Below, one piece after another: positions 1-8,680 of a DNA stretch of 64,000 nucleotides. Made by a program: the position numbers and the translations under genes. How positions within the stretch are numbered: position 1 is the first letter of the stretch; each line of letters starts with the position of its first letter. The notes under the pieces are model-generated. The model had not been told where the DNA came from, made no database searches, and saw only the letters and a program-made list of their open reading frames with translations. The stretch comes from Psychroflexus planctonicus (GTDB lineage Bacteria; Bacteroidota; Bacteroidia; Flavobacteriales; Flavobacteriaceae). The stretch is taken from contig NZ_BMGM01000003.1 in NCBI RefSeq assembly GCF_014640195.1, positions 1 through 64,000 of the forward strand, read 5' to 3'.

Positions 1-2
1 AT

Positions 3-116
3 ATTGACTATCTAGAAAAGATGATAGAGTTAGCTAAACAGGAATATGATATCGACATCAAAAAAAACTCAAACACCCCACACTCTGGTGGTTCCAAGAC
101 CACAAAGAAGAACTAA
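3..116 (+). CDS. IS3 OrfA, C-terminal part only
   Basis: This frame is open from the window edge to TAA at 114-116 and gives the last 37 residues of an IS3 OrfA. The full protein would be an HTH DNA-binding protein that recognises the element ends. The run of eight A at 60-67 followed by C lies in this frame as A AAA AAC (62-68), a classic -1 slippery heptamer. The gene is partial because the window begins inside it. Confidence 0.75.
   Translation: MDYLEKMIELAKQEYDIDIKKNSNTPHSGGSKTTKKN
62..68 (+). promoter_or_regulatory. Programmed -1 frameshift heptamer A AAA AAC
   Basis: The heptamer is in the orfA zero frame (codons AAA at 63-65 and AAC at 66-68). Slipping back one base enters the orfB frame, which is open from 68 to 1048, while orfA stops at 116. 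IS3 elements are known to make the OrfAB transposase this way. A downstream stimulatory structure was not modelled. Confidence 0.65.
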
Positions 117-1048
117 ATTATAGTCTGAATGCACTTTATCGTTGTTTGAATATTAGTAAGCAAGCTGTTTATCAAGCAAGACAAAGACAACTAAATTTTG
201 ACACCGAACTTATGGAATCAATTAGTCAAGCAGATATAATGCGAAAAGATCACCCAGGTTGTGGGGTAGAGAAAATGTACAAAACACTCAAACCTAAATA
301 TATGGGTAGAGATAAGTTTTGCGAGATTTTTATGGACTTAGGTTATCGTATACGAACTATTAAAAACTACAGGAGAACAACTACACCAACACATTTAAAG
401 TATCCAAACTTAATTGAAGGAATGATGGTTACAAGACCCAGTCAAGTAATTCAAAGTGACATTACTTATTTTGATATTGAAGATGAATTTTATTATATAG
501 TCTTTATAATAGATGTCTACACTAGAGAGATAATAGGCTATAATGTAAGCAATAACATGCGTAAAGAGAGTAACATAAAAGCTTTGAAGATGGCTTTAAA
601 ACAGATAAACCCTTCTGATAGAAGGAACATGATTCATCACTCAGACCGTGGTTCTCAAAATGGAAGTGATGCTTACAAAAAAATGCTTAAAAATGCTGGT
701 ATAAAACTAAGTATGGGATTAATAGCTCAAGATAATGCCTTTGCAGAGCGAGTGAATGGCACTATAAAAAACGAGTATTTAAAACTATGGCATATCAATA
801 ACCTTAAAACTTTAAAAGCTAAAACAAAGAAAGCAGTAGAACACTACAATACCAAAAGACAGCATGATAGTTTAAAAGGAAAAACACCAAAAGAGTTTAA
901 AAATTATTTTTTAAGTTTGAATACCCAAAAAAGACCGATGGTGATTATTTATGCCGATGGTAATTATAAAGTCAAGGTGGCATTGAGCCACCAAGACTTT
1001 AACCCAAAAGAAGAGCCTCAGGCTCATAATTGTCCGATAGAATTATGA
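68..1048 (+). CDS. IS3-family transposase OrfB (made by -1 frameshift from OrfA)
   Basis: This is the catalytic half of an IS3 transposase with an rve-type integrase core. Counted from the first internal start (TTG at 146), the catalytic triad is D105 in QSDITYFD, D167 in HHSDRGSQ and E201 in AERVNGTIKNE, the spacing expected for DD(34-35)E enzymes. No good ATG precedes the conserved region. The -1 frame is open without a stop from the slippery heptamer at 62-68, so OrfB is most likely translated as an OrfAB fusion. The reading frame looks intact to the TGA stop. Confidence 0.85.
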   Translation, partial: LKHPTLWWFQDHKEELNYSLNALYRCLNISKQAVYQARQRQLNFDTELMESISQADIMRKDHPGCGVEKMYKTLKPKYMGRDKFCEIFMDLGYRIRTIKNYRRTTTPTHLKYPNLIEGMMVTRPSQVIQSDITYFDIEDEFYYIVFIIDVYTREIIGYNVSNNMRKESNIKALKMALKQINPSDRRNMIHHSDRGSQNGSDAYKKMLKNAGIKLSMGLIAQDNAFAERVNGTIKNEYLKLWHINNLKTLKAKTKKAVEHYNTKRQHDSLKGKTPKEFKNYFLSLNTQKRPMVIIYADGNYKVKVALSHQDFNPKEEPQAHNCPIEL

Positions 1049-1142
1049 AAAAAGTAAATTAGAATATTAACCAAAACGGTCAACCCTATTTAGGGAAGTT
1101 CAAAAAACTACCAACTAAGAACTAAAAGCTACCAACTCATTT

Positions 1143-1499
1143 TCAAACCGCCCAATTTTTTAATTCTTCCATTGTAACATAATCCAAAACTTTTTCATGG
1201 CAAGATTCCAATTTAATGAGTAATCCGTGTCCAGCTTCTTTGCTCTTTAACCAAACACCCATACAAATACACCACCAGTCGCCGTCTTTTAAACCCGGAA
1301 AATTCCATTCTGGTTTTGGCGTAATTAAATCGTTACCGCGTGCTTTATTCCATTCTAAGAAACCTTGTGTTACTCTAGCAGCCACAATATGCAAGCCATT
1401 GTCTTGCGGTAGATAACTACAAAAACCATCACGCATAACGCCCGTCATAGGATCGGTTGAACAAGATTGTAATTTTTCGCCTAATACATTTTTCTGCAT
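1143..1499 (-). CDS. DUF2237 family protein
   Basis: This small soluble protein of 118 residues matches the DUF2237 pattern along its whole length: NVLGEKLQSCS near the start, then DPMTGVMRDGFC, the block RVTQGFLEWNKARGNDLITP, FPGLKDGDWWCIC, and a C-terminal ESCHEKVLDYV segment. Several conserved Cys and Trp residues are kept. The family has no established biochemical function. It stands alone between the IS element and the divergent pdxH operon. Length is normal and there is no signal peptide. Confidence 0.85.
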   Translation of the reverse strand: MQKNVLGEKLQSCSTDPMTGVMRDGFCSYLPQDNGLHIVAARVTQGFLEWNKARGNDLITPKPEWNFPGLKDGDWWCICMGVWLKSKEAGHGLLIKLESCHEKVLDYVTMEELKNWAV

Positions 1500-1678
1500 C
1501 TTTTTTTGTACAAAGTAAAATTAAACTTAGTTCTTAGGTGAGATTTTAAGAATAATTTTTCAGCTTCATTTTCAAAAATAAACCGACTTATAAATCATGA
1601 AAATTAGTTTATTATAATATGTAGTATTTTCACAAAAGCTTAGAAGTAAAATTTAATTTTTCTTTTAAATTGCAGGAT

Positions 1679-2326
1679 ATGAAACAGAACTTACACAACT
1701 ACCGAAAATCTTATGAAAAGGCTGCTTTGGTGAGAGAAAACCTAGACGAAAATCCCTTACAACAATTTCGAAAATGGTTCTATGAAGTAGATCAAGCTGA
1801 TGGAGTAGACGAAGCCAACGCCATGAGTATTTCAACTATTGGTGAAGATGGTTTTCCTAAAACAAGAGTGGTTTTATTGAAATCTTACGACGAAAATGGT
1901 TTTGTATTTTATACCAATTACGAAAGTGAGAAAGGAAAAGCCATTTTAGCCAACCCAAAAGTGTGTTTATCTTTTTTTTGGCCCAGCTTAGAAAGGCAAG
2001 TAATTATTAAGGGGAAAGCCGAAAAAGTACCAGAAAACATATCTGATAATTATTTTTCATCTAGGCCTTTAGGCAGCCAATTGGGCGCAATGGCTTCAGA
2101 CCAAAGTAGAGTTATTGAAGATCGTGAAGTCTTAGAAAACAAATTGAAATCATTAGAAAATAAATACAAAGAACAAAAGCCAGAACGCCCCAAAAACTGG
2201 GGAGGATTTGTAGTAAAACCCGAATCTATTGAATTTTGGCAAGGTAGACCCAATCGTTTACACGATCGTTTTTTATTTAGTTTACAAAACGGTTTAGACT
2301 GGAAAATTGAACGCCTAGCACCCTAA
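1679..2326 (+). CDS. pdxH: Pyridoxamine 5'-phosphate oxidase
   Basis: FMN-dependent oxidase that turns pyridoxamine or pyridoxine phosphate into pyridoxal phosphate in the cytoplasm. The family signature is visible near the C-terminus: EFWQGRPNRLHDRF. The substrate-loop segment SRPLGSQLGAMASDQS and the NWGGF block are also intact. I chose the ATG at 1679, which gives 215 residues, the usual length; a TTG three codons upstream (1670) is possible but unneeded. It is followed after 3 bases by the sixA-like gene and so probably heads the polyphosphate operon. Confidence 0.93.
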   Translation: MKQNLHNYRKSYEKAALVRENLDENPLQQFRKWFYEVDQADGVDEANAMSISTIGEDGFPKTRVVLLKSYDENGFVFYTNYESEKGKAILANPKVCLSFFWPSLERQVIIKGKAEKVPENISDNYFSSRPLGSQLGAMASDQSRVIEDREVLENKLKSLENKYKEQKPERPKNWGGFVVKPESIEFWQGRPNRLHDRFLFSLQNGLDWKIERLAP

Positions 2327-2329
2327 TTT

Positions 2330-2818
2330 ATGAAACGACTAATTTTATTACGACACGGAAAATCTTCATGGGAAAACAATGTTTTAGACGAAGATAGACC
2401 ATTGCAGAAAATTGCTTATGATGATGCAGAATTGGTAGCCGAAACATTTGGTAGAGAAGCAAATTACAATTTTACAATTTGGTCTAGTAAAGCTAATCGA
2501 GCTAAAACAACAGCTCAATTAATTGTTGAAAAATTAGAAGATCAAGTAGACGATTTTAGAATAAAAGATGAATTTTACACTTTTAATGCAGCAGAGCTAT
2601 TGAAGCTTATTTTTAAATTACCAGACCTAATAGATAACATGATGTTAGTTGGCCATAATCCTGCATTCACACAACTAGTAAATTATTTTTGTGAAACAGC
2701 AGAACTGGGTAATTTGCCAACTACAGGCTTGGTTGAAATGGAATTTAAGTCTGACAATTGGAGCAGCATTAGAGAAGCAAAAATAAACTTGCTTTTATTT
2801 CCCAAAAATCTACGTTAA
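2330..2818 (+). CDS. sixA: SixA-like histidine phosphatase
   Basis: Histidine phosphatase of the branch typified by SixA, which dephosphorylates phosphohistidine. The catalytic RHG motif is at residues 8-10 and the second conserved His lies in MLVGHNPAF. At 162 residues it is the small SixA size rather than a phosphoglycerate mutase. It sits 3 bases after pdxH and 2 bases before ppk1. PPK1 works through a phosphohistidine intermediate, so a link with polyphosphate turnover is an inference from position only. Confidence 0.85.
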   Translation: MKRLILLRHGKSSWENNVLDEDRPLQKIAYDDAELVAETFGREANYNFTIWSSKANRAKTTAQLIVEKLEDQVDDFRIKDEFYTFNAAELLKLIFKLPDLIDNMMLVGHNPAFTQLVNYFCETAELGNLPTTGLVEMEFKSDNWSSIREAKINLLLFPKNLR

Positions 2819-2820
2819 TT

Positions 2821-4881
2821 ATGAATAAACAAAATAAATACATCAACAGAGAACTCAGTTGGCTGCAATTTAATGAACGTGTTTTGCAAGAAGCTGAAGA
2901 TGTTAGTGTACCGTTAATTGAAAGACTTCGTTTCTTAGGTATATTTTCAAATAATTTAGATGAATTTTTTCGTGTTCGATATGCAGCTATCAAACGCATT
3001 GAAAATAGTGCAGATGGTAAAGGTAGACGACTCTTGGGAGGCATCAGTCCAAGTAGATTGCTCAAAGAAATCACACAAATTGTGATCAAGCAACAAGCGG
3101 ATAGCTTAGAAATATTGAGTAAAATTCAAGAGAAACTTAAAGAACATGACATTTACATTATTCGAGAAGATGAAGTAGATGAAAATCAAGCCAAGTTTTT
3201 AAAAGATTTTTTCTTGCAAAAAGTAAGTCCAGCATTGGTTACTATTATGTTGAATGATCTAGATGATGTCCCTAAATTAAAAGACTCTGCTGCGTATTTG
3301 AGTGTAAAAATGATTCAAAAGAAAGGCAAAAAGTTTGAAAATAGATACATTTTAATTGAAATTCCATCGAGCGTAAATCGTTTTGTGGTTATTCCTTCCG
3401 AAAATTCAAAAAAGTACGTTATTCTGCTAGACGATTTAATCCGTTTTAATTTAGATAGCATTTTCAATATTTTTGATTATGAATCCATTTCTGCGCATAT
3501 GGTTAAAATAACTCGTGATGCGCAATTGGATTTAGAAGGCGATTTCAATAAAAGTTATATTGAAAAAATTATGGAAGGCGTTAAAGATCGTGTAGACGGC
3601 GATCCAGTTCGTTTTGTGTACGATAGCTCGATAGACCAAGATACATTGGATTTTATGCTGGATAAAATGCAAATTGACAATGAAGATAGCATTATTCCTG
3701 GTGGGCGTTACCACAATCGAAGAGATTATATGAAATTCCCCGATTTGGGTTCTAAACATTTGCTGTACGATAAAATTGAACCTTTGCCTATCGCTGGACT
3801 TAGCTTACAAGGTAGTTTGCTAAGAAGCATCGAAAAACAAGATTATTTGCTGTATGCGCCATATCAAACCTTTTCTTATGTTGTGAAGTTTTTACGTGAA
3901 GCTGCCTTGGATCCAAAAGTGAAATTTATAGGCATCACTATTTATCGCTTAGCGGAAGTATCGCACATTGCCAGTTCGTTAATCAATGCGGCTAAAAACG
4001 GAAAAAAAGTTACTGTTTCTATAGAACTGCAAGCACGTTTTGATGAAGCTAACAACATTAAATATGCTGAACGAATGCAGCGAGAAGGTATTCACCTAAT
4101 TTTTGGAGTAACTGGATTAAAAGTTCATGCCAAAGCCTGTTATATCGAACGTTTAGAAAATGAAAAAGTAAAACGTTACGGATTTATAAGTACAGGAAAC
4201 TTCAATGAAAATACAGCCAAAATTTACACTGATTATACCTTGTTTACGGCAGACCAAGGAATTTTAAAAGACATTAAAAAAGTATTTGAATTTTTTGAAG
4301 TAAACTACAAAGTAAAAAAATACAAACACTTGATTGTAAGTCCGCATTACACTAGAGAACGTTTTGAAGAAATGATTGATCAAGAAATTGAGAATCATAA
4401 AAAAGGAAAGCCAGCTGGCATAAAATTCAAAGTCAATTCACTTTCAGATTATTTAATGATTGATAAATTATATGAAGCAAGTAGAGCCGGTTTACCCATT
4501 CAATTGATTATTCGCGGTATCAATTGTCTGGTTCCCGGTGTTAAAGGAATGAGTGAGAATATTGAAGCTATAAGCGTAGTAGATAAGTTTTTAGAACATC
4601 CAAGATTATACATATTTGAAAATGCAGGAGATCCTAAAATTTACATTTCTTCTGCCGATTTAATGACTCGGAATTTAGACCATAGAGTAGAAATTAGTTG
4701 TCCCATTTATGATGATGAACTGAAGAATCAACTTTTAGATACCTTTGATATTTGCTGGAAAGAAAATGTAAAAGCAAGAGATTTTTCAAAGCCCAAAAAT
4801 GCATACCGAAAAACCAAAGGAGAAAAGGTGAGAAGTCAGTTTGCTACTTATAACTATTATTTGAATAAATATAATGCTTAA
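2821..4881 (+). CDS. ppk1: Polyphosphate kinase 1
   Basis: Reversibly polymerises the gamma-phosphate of ATP into inorganic polyphosphate. The 686-residue length and the N-terminal block NRELSWLQFNERVLQEA are typical of PPK1. The likely autophosphorylated histidine is H436 in GLKVHAKACY, followed by FISTGNFNENTAKIYTDYT. The gene starts with ATG 2 bases after sixA and is followed 11 bases later by ppx, so synthesis and breakdown of polyphosphate are probably co-transcribed. All regions look intact. Confidence 0.96.
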   Translation: MNKQNKYINRELSWLQFNERVLQEAEDVSVPLIERLRFLGIFSNNLDEFFRVRYAAIKRIENSADGKGRRLLGGISPSRLLKEITQIVIKQQADSLEILSKIQEKLKEHDIYIIREDEVDENQAKFLKDFFLQKVSPALVTIMLNDLDDVPKLKDSAAYLSVKMIQKKGKKFENRYILIEIPSSVNRFVVIPSENSKKYVILLDDLIRFNLDSIFNIFDYESISAHMVKITRDAQLDLEGDFNKSYIEKIMEGVKDRVDGDPVRFVYDSSIDQDTLDFMLDKMQIDNEDSIIPGGRYHNRRDYMKFPDLGSKHLLYDKIEPLPIAGLSLQGSLLRSIEKQDYLLYAPYQTFSYVVKFLREAALDPKVKFIGITIYRLAEVSHIASSLINAAKNGKKVTVSIELQARFDEANNIKYAERMQREGIHLIFGVTGLKVHAKACYIERLENEKVKRYGFISTGNFNENTAKIYTDYTLFTADQGILKDIKKVFEFFEVNYKVKKYKHLIVSPHYTRERFEEMIDQEIENHKKGKPAGIKFKVNSLSDYLMIDKLYEASRAGLPIQLIIRGINCLVPGVKGMSENIEAISVVDKFLEHPRLYIFENAGDPKIYISSADLMTRNLDHRVEISCPIYDDELKNQLLDTFDICWKENVKARDFSKPKNAYRKTKGEKVRSQFATYNYYLNKYNA

Positions 4882-4892
4882 ATTAAACACGT

Positions 4893-5786
4893 GTGCTAAA
4901 AATTGAAAAATACGCTGCCATTGATATTGGTTCCAATGCCATAAGATTGCTAATTTCTACGGTTACTACACCAGAAAACAAGCCTACGCATTTTAAAAAA
5001 ACATCTTTAATTCGTGTTCCTATTCGCTTAGGATCAGATGTGTTTGTTAATAAACGAATTTCAGAAGCAAATTACCAACGCATGTTGAAGGCAATGGAAT
5101 CCTACAAATTGCTAATGGAATTGCATCAAATTAGTAAATATCGGGCTTGTGCGACATCAGCAATGCGCGATGCAGAAAATGGAGACGAACTAGCTAAAGA
5201 AATTCTTCAAAATACAGGAATTAACATTGAAATTATAAACGGTGACGACGAAGCAGCGATTATTGCAGCAACAGATCTTCAGGATTTAATCAGTTCAGAT
5301 TCAACTTATTTGTACGTAGATGTGGGTGGTGGAAGTACCGAATTAACCATTTACCACGAAGGAAAAACCGTCGCTTCAAAATCTTTTCAAATTGGTACTG
5401 TACGTCTATTAAATGAATTGGTTTCAGATGAAGATTGGCGAAATTTTGAAACTTGGATAAAAACCAATACACGCGATTTTTCAAAAGTAAAATTGATAGG
5501 ATCAGGTGGAAATATCAACAATATTTTTAAAAATAGCGGTAAGAAAATAGGAAAACCCTTGTCTTTTTTCTATATGAGTTCCTATTACCAACTCTTGAAT
5601 TCTTTAACTTATGAAGAACGTATTGTGCAATTGGGTTTAAATCAAGATCGTGCCGATGTTATTATTCCTGCTACAAAAATCTATTTAACGGCTATGAAAT
5701 TCAGCAAAGCTAAAAACGTGTATGTTCCTAAAATTGGGTTAGTTGACGGAATTGTAAAATCCCTATATCAAGCAGATTCCAATTAG
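4893..5786 (+). CDS. ppx: Exopolyphosphatase of the Ppx/GppA family
   Basis: Member of the Ppx/GppA phosphatase family, which removes terminal phosphate from polyphosphate or pppGpp. The ASKHA nucleotide-binding signatures are present: AAIDIGSNAIRLLI near the N-terminus and YVDVGGGSTEL in the middle. At 297 residues it is the short single-core form that lacks the C-terminal HD-like domain of E. coli Ppx. Translation starts at GTG, since no ATG precedes the conserved AIDIGSN region. It is the last gene of the pdxH-sixA-ppk1 run. Confidence 0.92.
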   Translation: MLKIEKYAAIDIGSNAIRLLISTVTTPENKPTHFKKTSLIRVPIRLGSDVFVNKRISEANYQRMLKAMESYKLLMELHQISKYRACATSAMRDAENGDELAKEILQNTGINIEIINGDDEAAIIAATDLQDLISSDSTYLYVDVGGGSTELTIYHEGKTVASKSFQIGTVRLLNELVSDEDWRNFETWIKTNTRDFSKVKLIGSGGNINNIFKNSGKKIGKPLSFFYMSSYYQLLNSLTYEERIVQLGLNQDRADVIIPATKIYLTAMKFSKAKNVYVPKIGLVDGIVKSLYQADSN

Positions 5787-5816
5787 TTACTTGGTTAAAA
5801 CTTTATATTTTTTAAT

Positions 5817-5884
5817 AGCCACGAATGCACGAGTGTTTTTTGTTTTGCAAAATCCTGCGCTCTGCGAAGTCTCCTGACTTCGCA
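5817..5884. repeat. Intergenic repeat copy 1 with 9-bp hairpin
   Basis: It begins with CCACGAATGCAC and continues through TTTTTTGTTTTGCAAAAT to a perfect hairpin, TGCGAAGTC-TCCT-GACTTCGCA, at 5863-5884. A second copy follows at 5953-6017. The hairpin lies about 80 bases after ppx and may also act in transcript 3'-end formation, though no T tract follows it. Confidence 0.8.
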
Positions 5885-5952
5885 TCATTATTAATAAAGA
5901 CTTCTAAATACCTCGAATACATACTTAGTTTATAAATCTAAAAAATTAGCAA

Positions 5953-6017
5953 CCACGAATGCACTAATGCTTTTTGTTTTGCAAAATTTCGCTCTGCGAA
6001 GTCTCCTGACTTCGCAG
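5953..6017. repeat. Intergenic repeat copy 2 with 10-bp hairpin
   Basis: It repeats copy 1 nearly base for base: CCACGAATGCAC, TTTTTGTTTTGCAAAAT, then the same TCCT-loop hairpin at 5994-6017 with one more base pair. The 320-base gap 5787-6106 contains these two copies and no credible gene. Confidence 0.8.
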
Positions 6018-6106
6018 CATTGTTTCGCAGCATCACACTAACTAAAAACTTACCAAACAAAACATTCTAGCTGAAATTCTATACTGAAAAAGCATGCACA
6101 TTATTA

Positions 6107-6997
6107 TCAAGCAACAATTAAATCTGAAGTAAAATAAATCAAGGCTATACTGGCTACGGCAACACCGATGCCAATCCAATTTTTACTTGTCAGTTTCTCT
6201 TTAAACAAAACAATACCAAGTAAAGTTGAAAGCACTACGATGCTTACATTATTCAGTACAAATAAAAGTGAAGAAGGAAAAACTTCGCTTTTTAAAGCAG
6301 ATATAAAAAAGTAAATGGAATAAAAATTAGGAATTCCTAATGCAATTCCACCTAAGATTTCCTTCAACTGAAAACGGGAATCCGATTTAGATTTGATACG
6401 TTTTAAAAACCAAAATAGCAAACCAAAACAAGCGGCAAAGAAAAAGATTACGAGCGAGAAATTTCCAACATCAGTATTGCTAACGTAATCTTGTTCTAAA
6501 AACTTAATGCTGGTTTCAATTATTCCGCTGCCAAAAAAAACTAAGAATGGAAGTAAAATACTAAACAAACCTAGCTTTACACTGGTTTTCTTTTTTATTG
6601 AAACCAATAAGACGGCAACTAGCGCCAAAGCAATTCCTATAACTTTATACAAGCCAAGGGGTTCATTATAATACCAAATTACAAAAATCACAGGAATGGC
6701 AACACTCATTTTGCTGGCTACGGAAACTACCGACATGCCTAATTCTTGTGTGGTTTTTACCATTAAACTAAAAACCAAAATAAAAAGAAAGCCCAGGATT
6801 ACACTTCCTAAAAACCACTGTTTTTCAAATATATTCGCAATTTGAAATTGATTAGAGTGTGTGCCTAAGCCAATTAAAAAAGCAGTGATGTAATTAAAAA
6901 TCAGTGCATGTAAGGTTTTTACTTGAAACTTGCCAAGGAGCTTAAAAACAATATAAATTAAGCTAGAAGAAAGGATGCTTAAGGCTAAGTAAATCAA
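6107..6997 (-). CDS. EamA/DMT-superfamily permease
   Basis: Inner-membrane protein of 296 residues with about ten hydrophobic segments arranged as two EamA repeats. A typical second-half motif GIALALVAVLLVS is near residue 130 and a matching GIGVAVASIALIY is near the C-terminus. The superfamily exports or exchanges small metabolites such as amino acids and nucleotide sugars, but the substrate cannot be read from sequence. Its start overlaps the HAD gene by 4 bases, so it is translated as the last gene of a ribD-HAD-EamA operon. Confidence 0.85.
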   Translation of the reverse strand: MIYLALSILSSSLIYIVFKLLGKFQVKTLHALIFNYITAFLIGLGTHSNQFQIANIFEKQWFLGSVILGFLFILVFSLMVKTTQELGMSVVSVASKMSVAIPVIFVIWYYNEPLGLYKVIGIALALVAVLLVSIKKKTSVKLGLFSILLPFLVFFGSGIIETSIKFLEQDYVSNTDVGNFSLVIFFFAACFGLLFWFLKRIKSKSDSRFQLKEILGGIALGIPNFYSIYFFISALKSEVFPSSLLFVLNNVSIVVLSTLLGIVLFKEKLTSKNWIGIGVAVASIALIYFTSDLIVA

Positions 6998-7602
6998 ATT
7001 AAAAAGCGATTAACGTTAAATAAATCTACTACATCTTCATTACCCGCTTTTAAATTCCATGTTTTCAAACCTAATTTATCGGCTGCATCGGTGTTTTCTT
7101 TGGTATCGTCTATAAACAAAATCTCTTCCGGTTTACGCGAATGATTGTCTAATATAAATTTGAAAACATCGGCATTTGGTTTTCTCAATTCAATTTCGTG
7201 CGATAGATAAAAGGCATCAAAACAAGCTTTGAACTCTGAATAAATTGCAATATTTTCTTCAACCCATTGTATGTGTAAATCGTTTGTATTGCTCAATAAA
7301 ATTAATTGAAACTGCTTATCGGCTGCTAGGTTTTTCAAAAAATCCAACTTGTGTTTTGGAAAATCGATTAAAATGGAATTCCATGCATGAATAAAATCCA
7401 ATTCACTTAATTGTGGAAATTTTTCAGTATAGTAAGAAATAAAATCTTTTGTAGGAATCAAACCCATTTCATAAGCTTGATTCTTGATGAGCATTTCCTT
7501 GTTAAATTCTGTTATTCCGAAGCGTTTTAGATGGGTTTGTGTAGCAGATTTATCTAAGGTTAAAAAAACATCTCCAAAATCGAACAATAAGGTTTTAATC
7601 AT
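6994..7602 (-). CDS. HAD-superfamily hydrolase, YihX-like
   Basis: Haloacid-dehalogenase fold hydrolase of 202 residues, probably a small-molecule phosphatase. Motif I is LLFDFGDVF with nucleophile D8 and Gly in place of the second Asp, as in the YihX-like branch. Motif II is LLSNTND, motif III has Lys in LRKPNAD, and motif IV is LFIDDTKENTDAA. It overlaps ribD by 8 bases upstream and the EamA gene by 4 bases downstream. A role as the missing riboflavin-pathway phosphatase is tempting because of ribD, but is only inference. Confidence 0.82.
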   Translation of the reverse strand: MIKTLLFDFGDVFLTLDKSATQTHLKRFGITEFNKEMLIKNQAYEMGLIPTKDFISYYTEKFPQLSELDFIHAWNSILIDFPKHKLDFLKNLAADKQFQLILLSNTNDLHIQWVEENIAIYSEFKACFDAFYLSHEIELRKPNADVFKFILDNHSRKPEEILFIDDTKENTDAADKLGLKTWNLKAGNEDVVDLFNVNRFLI

Positions 7603-8653
7603 TTCTGTATATTTTTAATTGGTCTATATCAATAATTTTTTCTTCTCTAATTTTTTCTTTGGGCAAAGTAGGAGCGGGAGTTCCTTTTTTAAAAATACTT
7701 TTTCCTGTAAACACCCGAGCTTCGTCCCATAAATTGGCTTGGATAAATTGATTTAAGGTAAAAGCGCCACCTTCTACAATAAGCGATTGTATTTCATGTT
7801 TATACAAAATTTGCATCAATTTGCTTAAGCTATCTTCAGCAAATTGCATTGGTTCAGAAACGCTTAAACTATGATTTTTATTTTGTATTTTTTCATCATG
7901 AATCCAAATGCTTTTGGTTTCACTATTAAAGACTTTTGCTTCTGCTGTTAGTGTTAAATCGGGATCTAAAATTACGCGTGTTGGATTTTTTCCTTTCCAT
8001 AATCGCGTAGTTAAACTCGGTTGATCGGCTAAAACGGTATTTGCACCCACCAAGATGGCTTGTTCCTGACTTCTCCACAAATGAACAAGTTGCTTAGATT
8101 GACTTCCTGTAATCCAAACAGGCGCTGGATTTTTTGGTATTTCTGGAAATAGAAAAGGACTTAAATATCCATCTTGTGAAGCCGCCCATTTTAAAATAAT
8201 ATAAGGTCTTTTTTGCAAGTGATAAGTCAAAAAACGTTGGTTAAGTGCTTTGCACTGATCTTCTAAAACACCAACTTGAACTTGGCAACCCGCATCCATT
8301 AATTTTTTGATGCCGCGACCAGCTACTTTTTCAAATGGATCGAGCATGCCGATGACCACTTTTTTAATGCCTTTTGCAATAATTAAATCGCTACACGGTG
8401 GTGTTTTACCAAAGTGACTGCAAGGCTCCAAATTCACATAAATCGTAGATTGCTTCAAAAGCGATTCATCTTTTACTTGCGCAATGGCATTCACTTCAGC
8501 GTGGGGTTTTCCAGCTTCGTGATGCCAACCTTCACCAATAATTTTATTTTCGTGAACAACAACTGCGCCCACCAACGGATTTGGGTAGGTGTTACCCAGT
8601 CCATTTTCGGCTAATTCTAAACAGCGTTTTATGTATTTTTCGTTTATATTCAC
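7595..8653 (-). CDS. ribD: Bifunctional riboflavin deaminase/reductase RibD
   Basis: Carries out deamination and side-chain reduction of the pyrimidine intermediate in riboflavin synthesis. The N-terminal deaminase zinc site is H51-A-E53 with PCSHFGKTPPC supplying C78 and C87. The C-terminal reductase domain begins near residue 150 (RPYIILKWAASQDG) and has IVEGGAFTLNQF near residue 292. At 352 residues the two-domain length is normal. It opens a three-gene operon and is divergent from a GNAT gene with only 27 bases between the starts. Confidence 0.95.
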   Translation of the reverse strand: MNINEKYIKRCLELAENGLGNTYPNPLVGAVVVHENKIIGEGWHHEAGKPHAEVNAIAQVKDESLLKQSTIYVNLEPCSHFGKTPPCSDLIIAKGIKKVVIGMLDPFEKVAGRGIKKLMDAGCQVQVGVLEDQCKALNQRFLTYHLQKRPYIILKWAASQDGYLSPFLFPEIPKNPAPVWITGSQSKQLVHLWRSQEQAILVGANTVLADQPSLTTRLWKGKNPTRVILDPDLTLTAEAKVFNSETKSIWIHDEKIQNKNHSLSVSEPMQFAEDSLSKLMQILYKHEIQSLIVEGGAFTLNQFIQANLWDEARVFTGKSIFKKGTPAPTLPKEKIREEKIIDIDQLKIYRND

Positions 8654-8658
8654 GCCCG

Positions 8659-8666
8659 CAAAAATA
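8659..8666 (-). promoter_or_regulatory. Candidate -7 box TATTTTTG for ribD
   Basis: On the minus strand TATTTTTG matches the Bacteroidota -7 consensus TAnnTTTG and ends 5 bases before the ribD ATG, predicting a nearly leaderless transcript. No clear -33 TTG at the expected distance was found. Confidence 0.4.
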
Positions 8667-8680
8667 GCATTATAAAATAA

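Larger units (their letters stand above)
1..1102 (+). mobile_element. IS3-family insertion sequence, left end cut by window edge
   Basis: This is an insertion sequence with the IS3 layout: the tail of orfA followed by an overlapping orfB with a DDE integrase core. The right end probably lies near 1102, where the sequence reads GGGAAGTTCA and so ends in the CA typical of IS3 elements. The left terminal repeat is outside the window, so the inverted repeats and target duplication cannot be checked. Confidence 0.8.
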
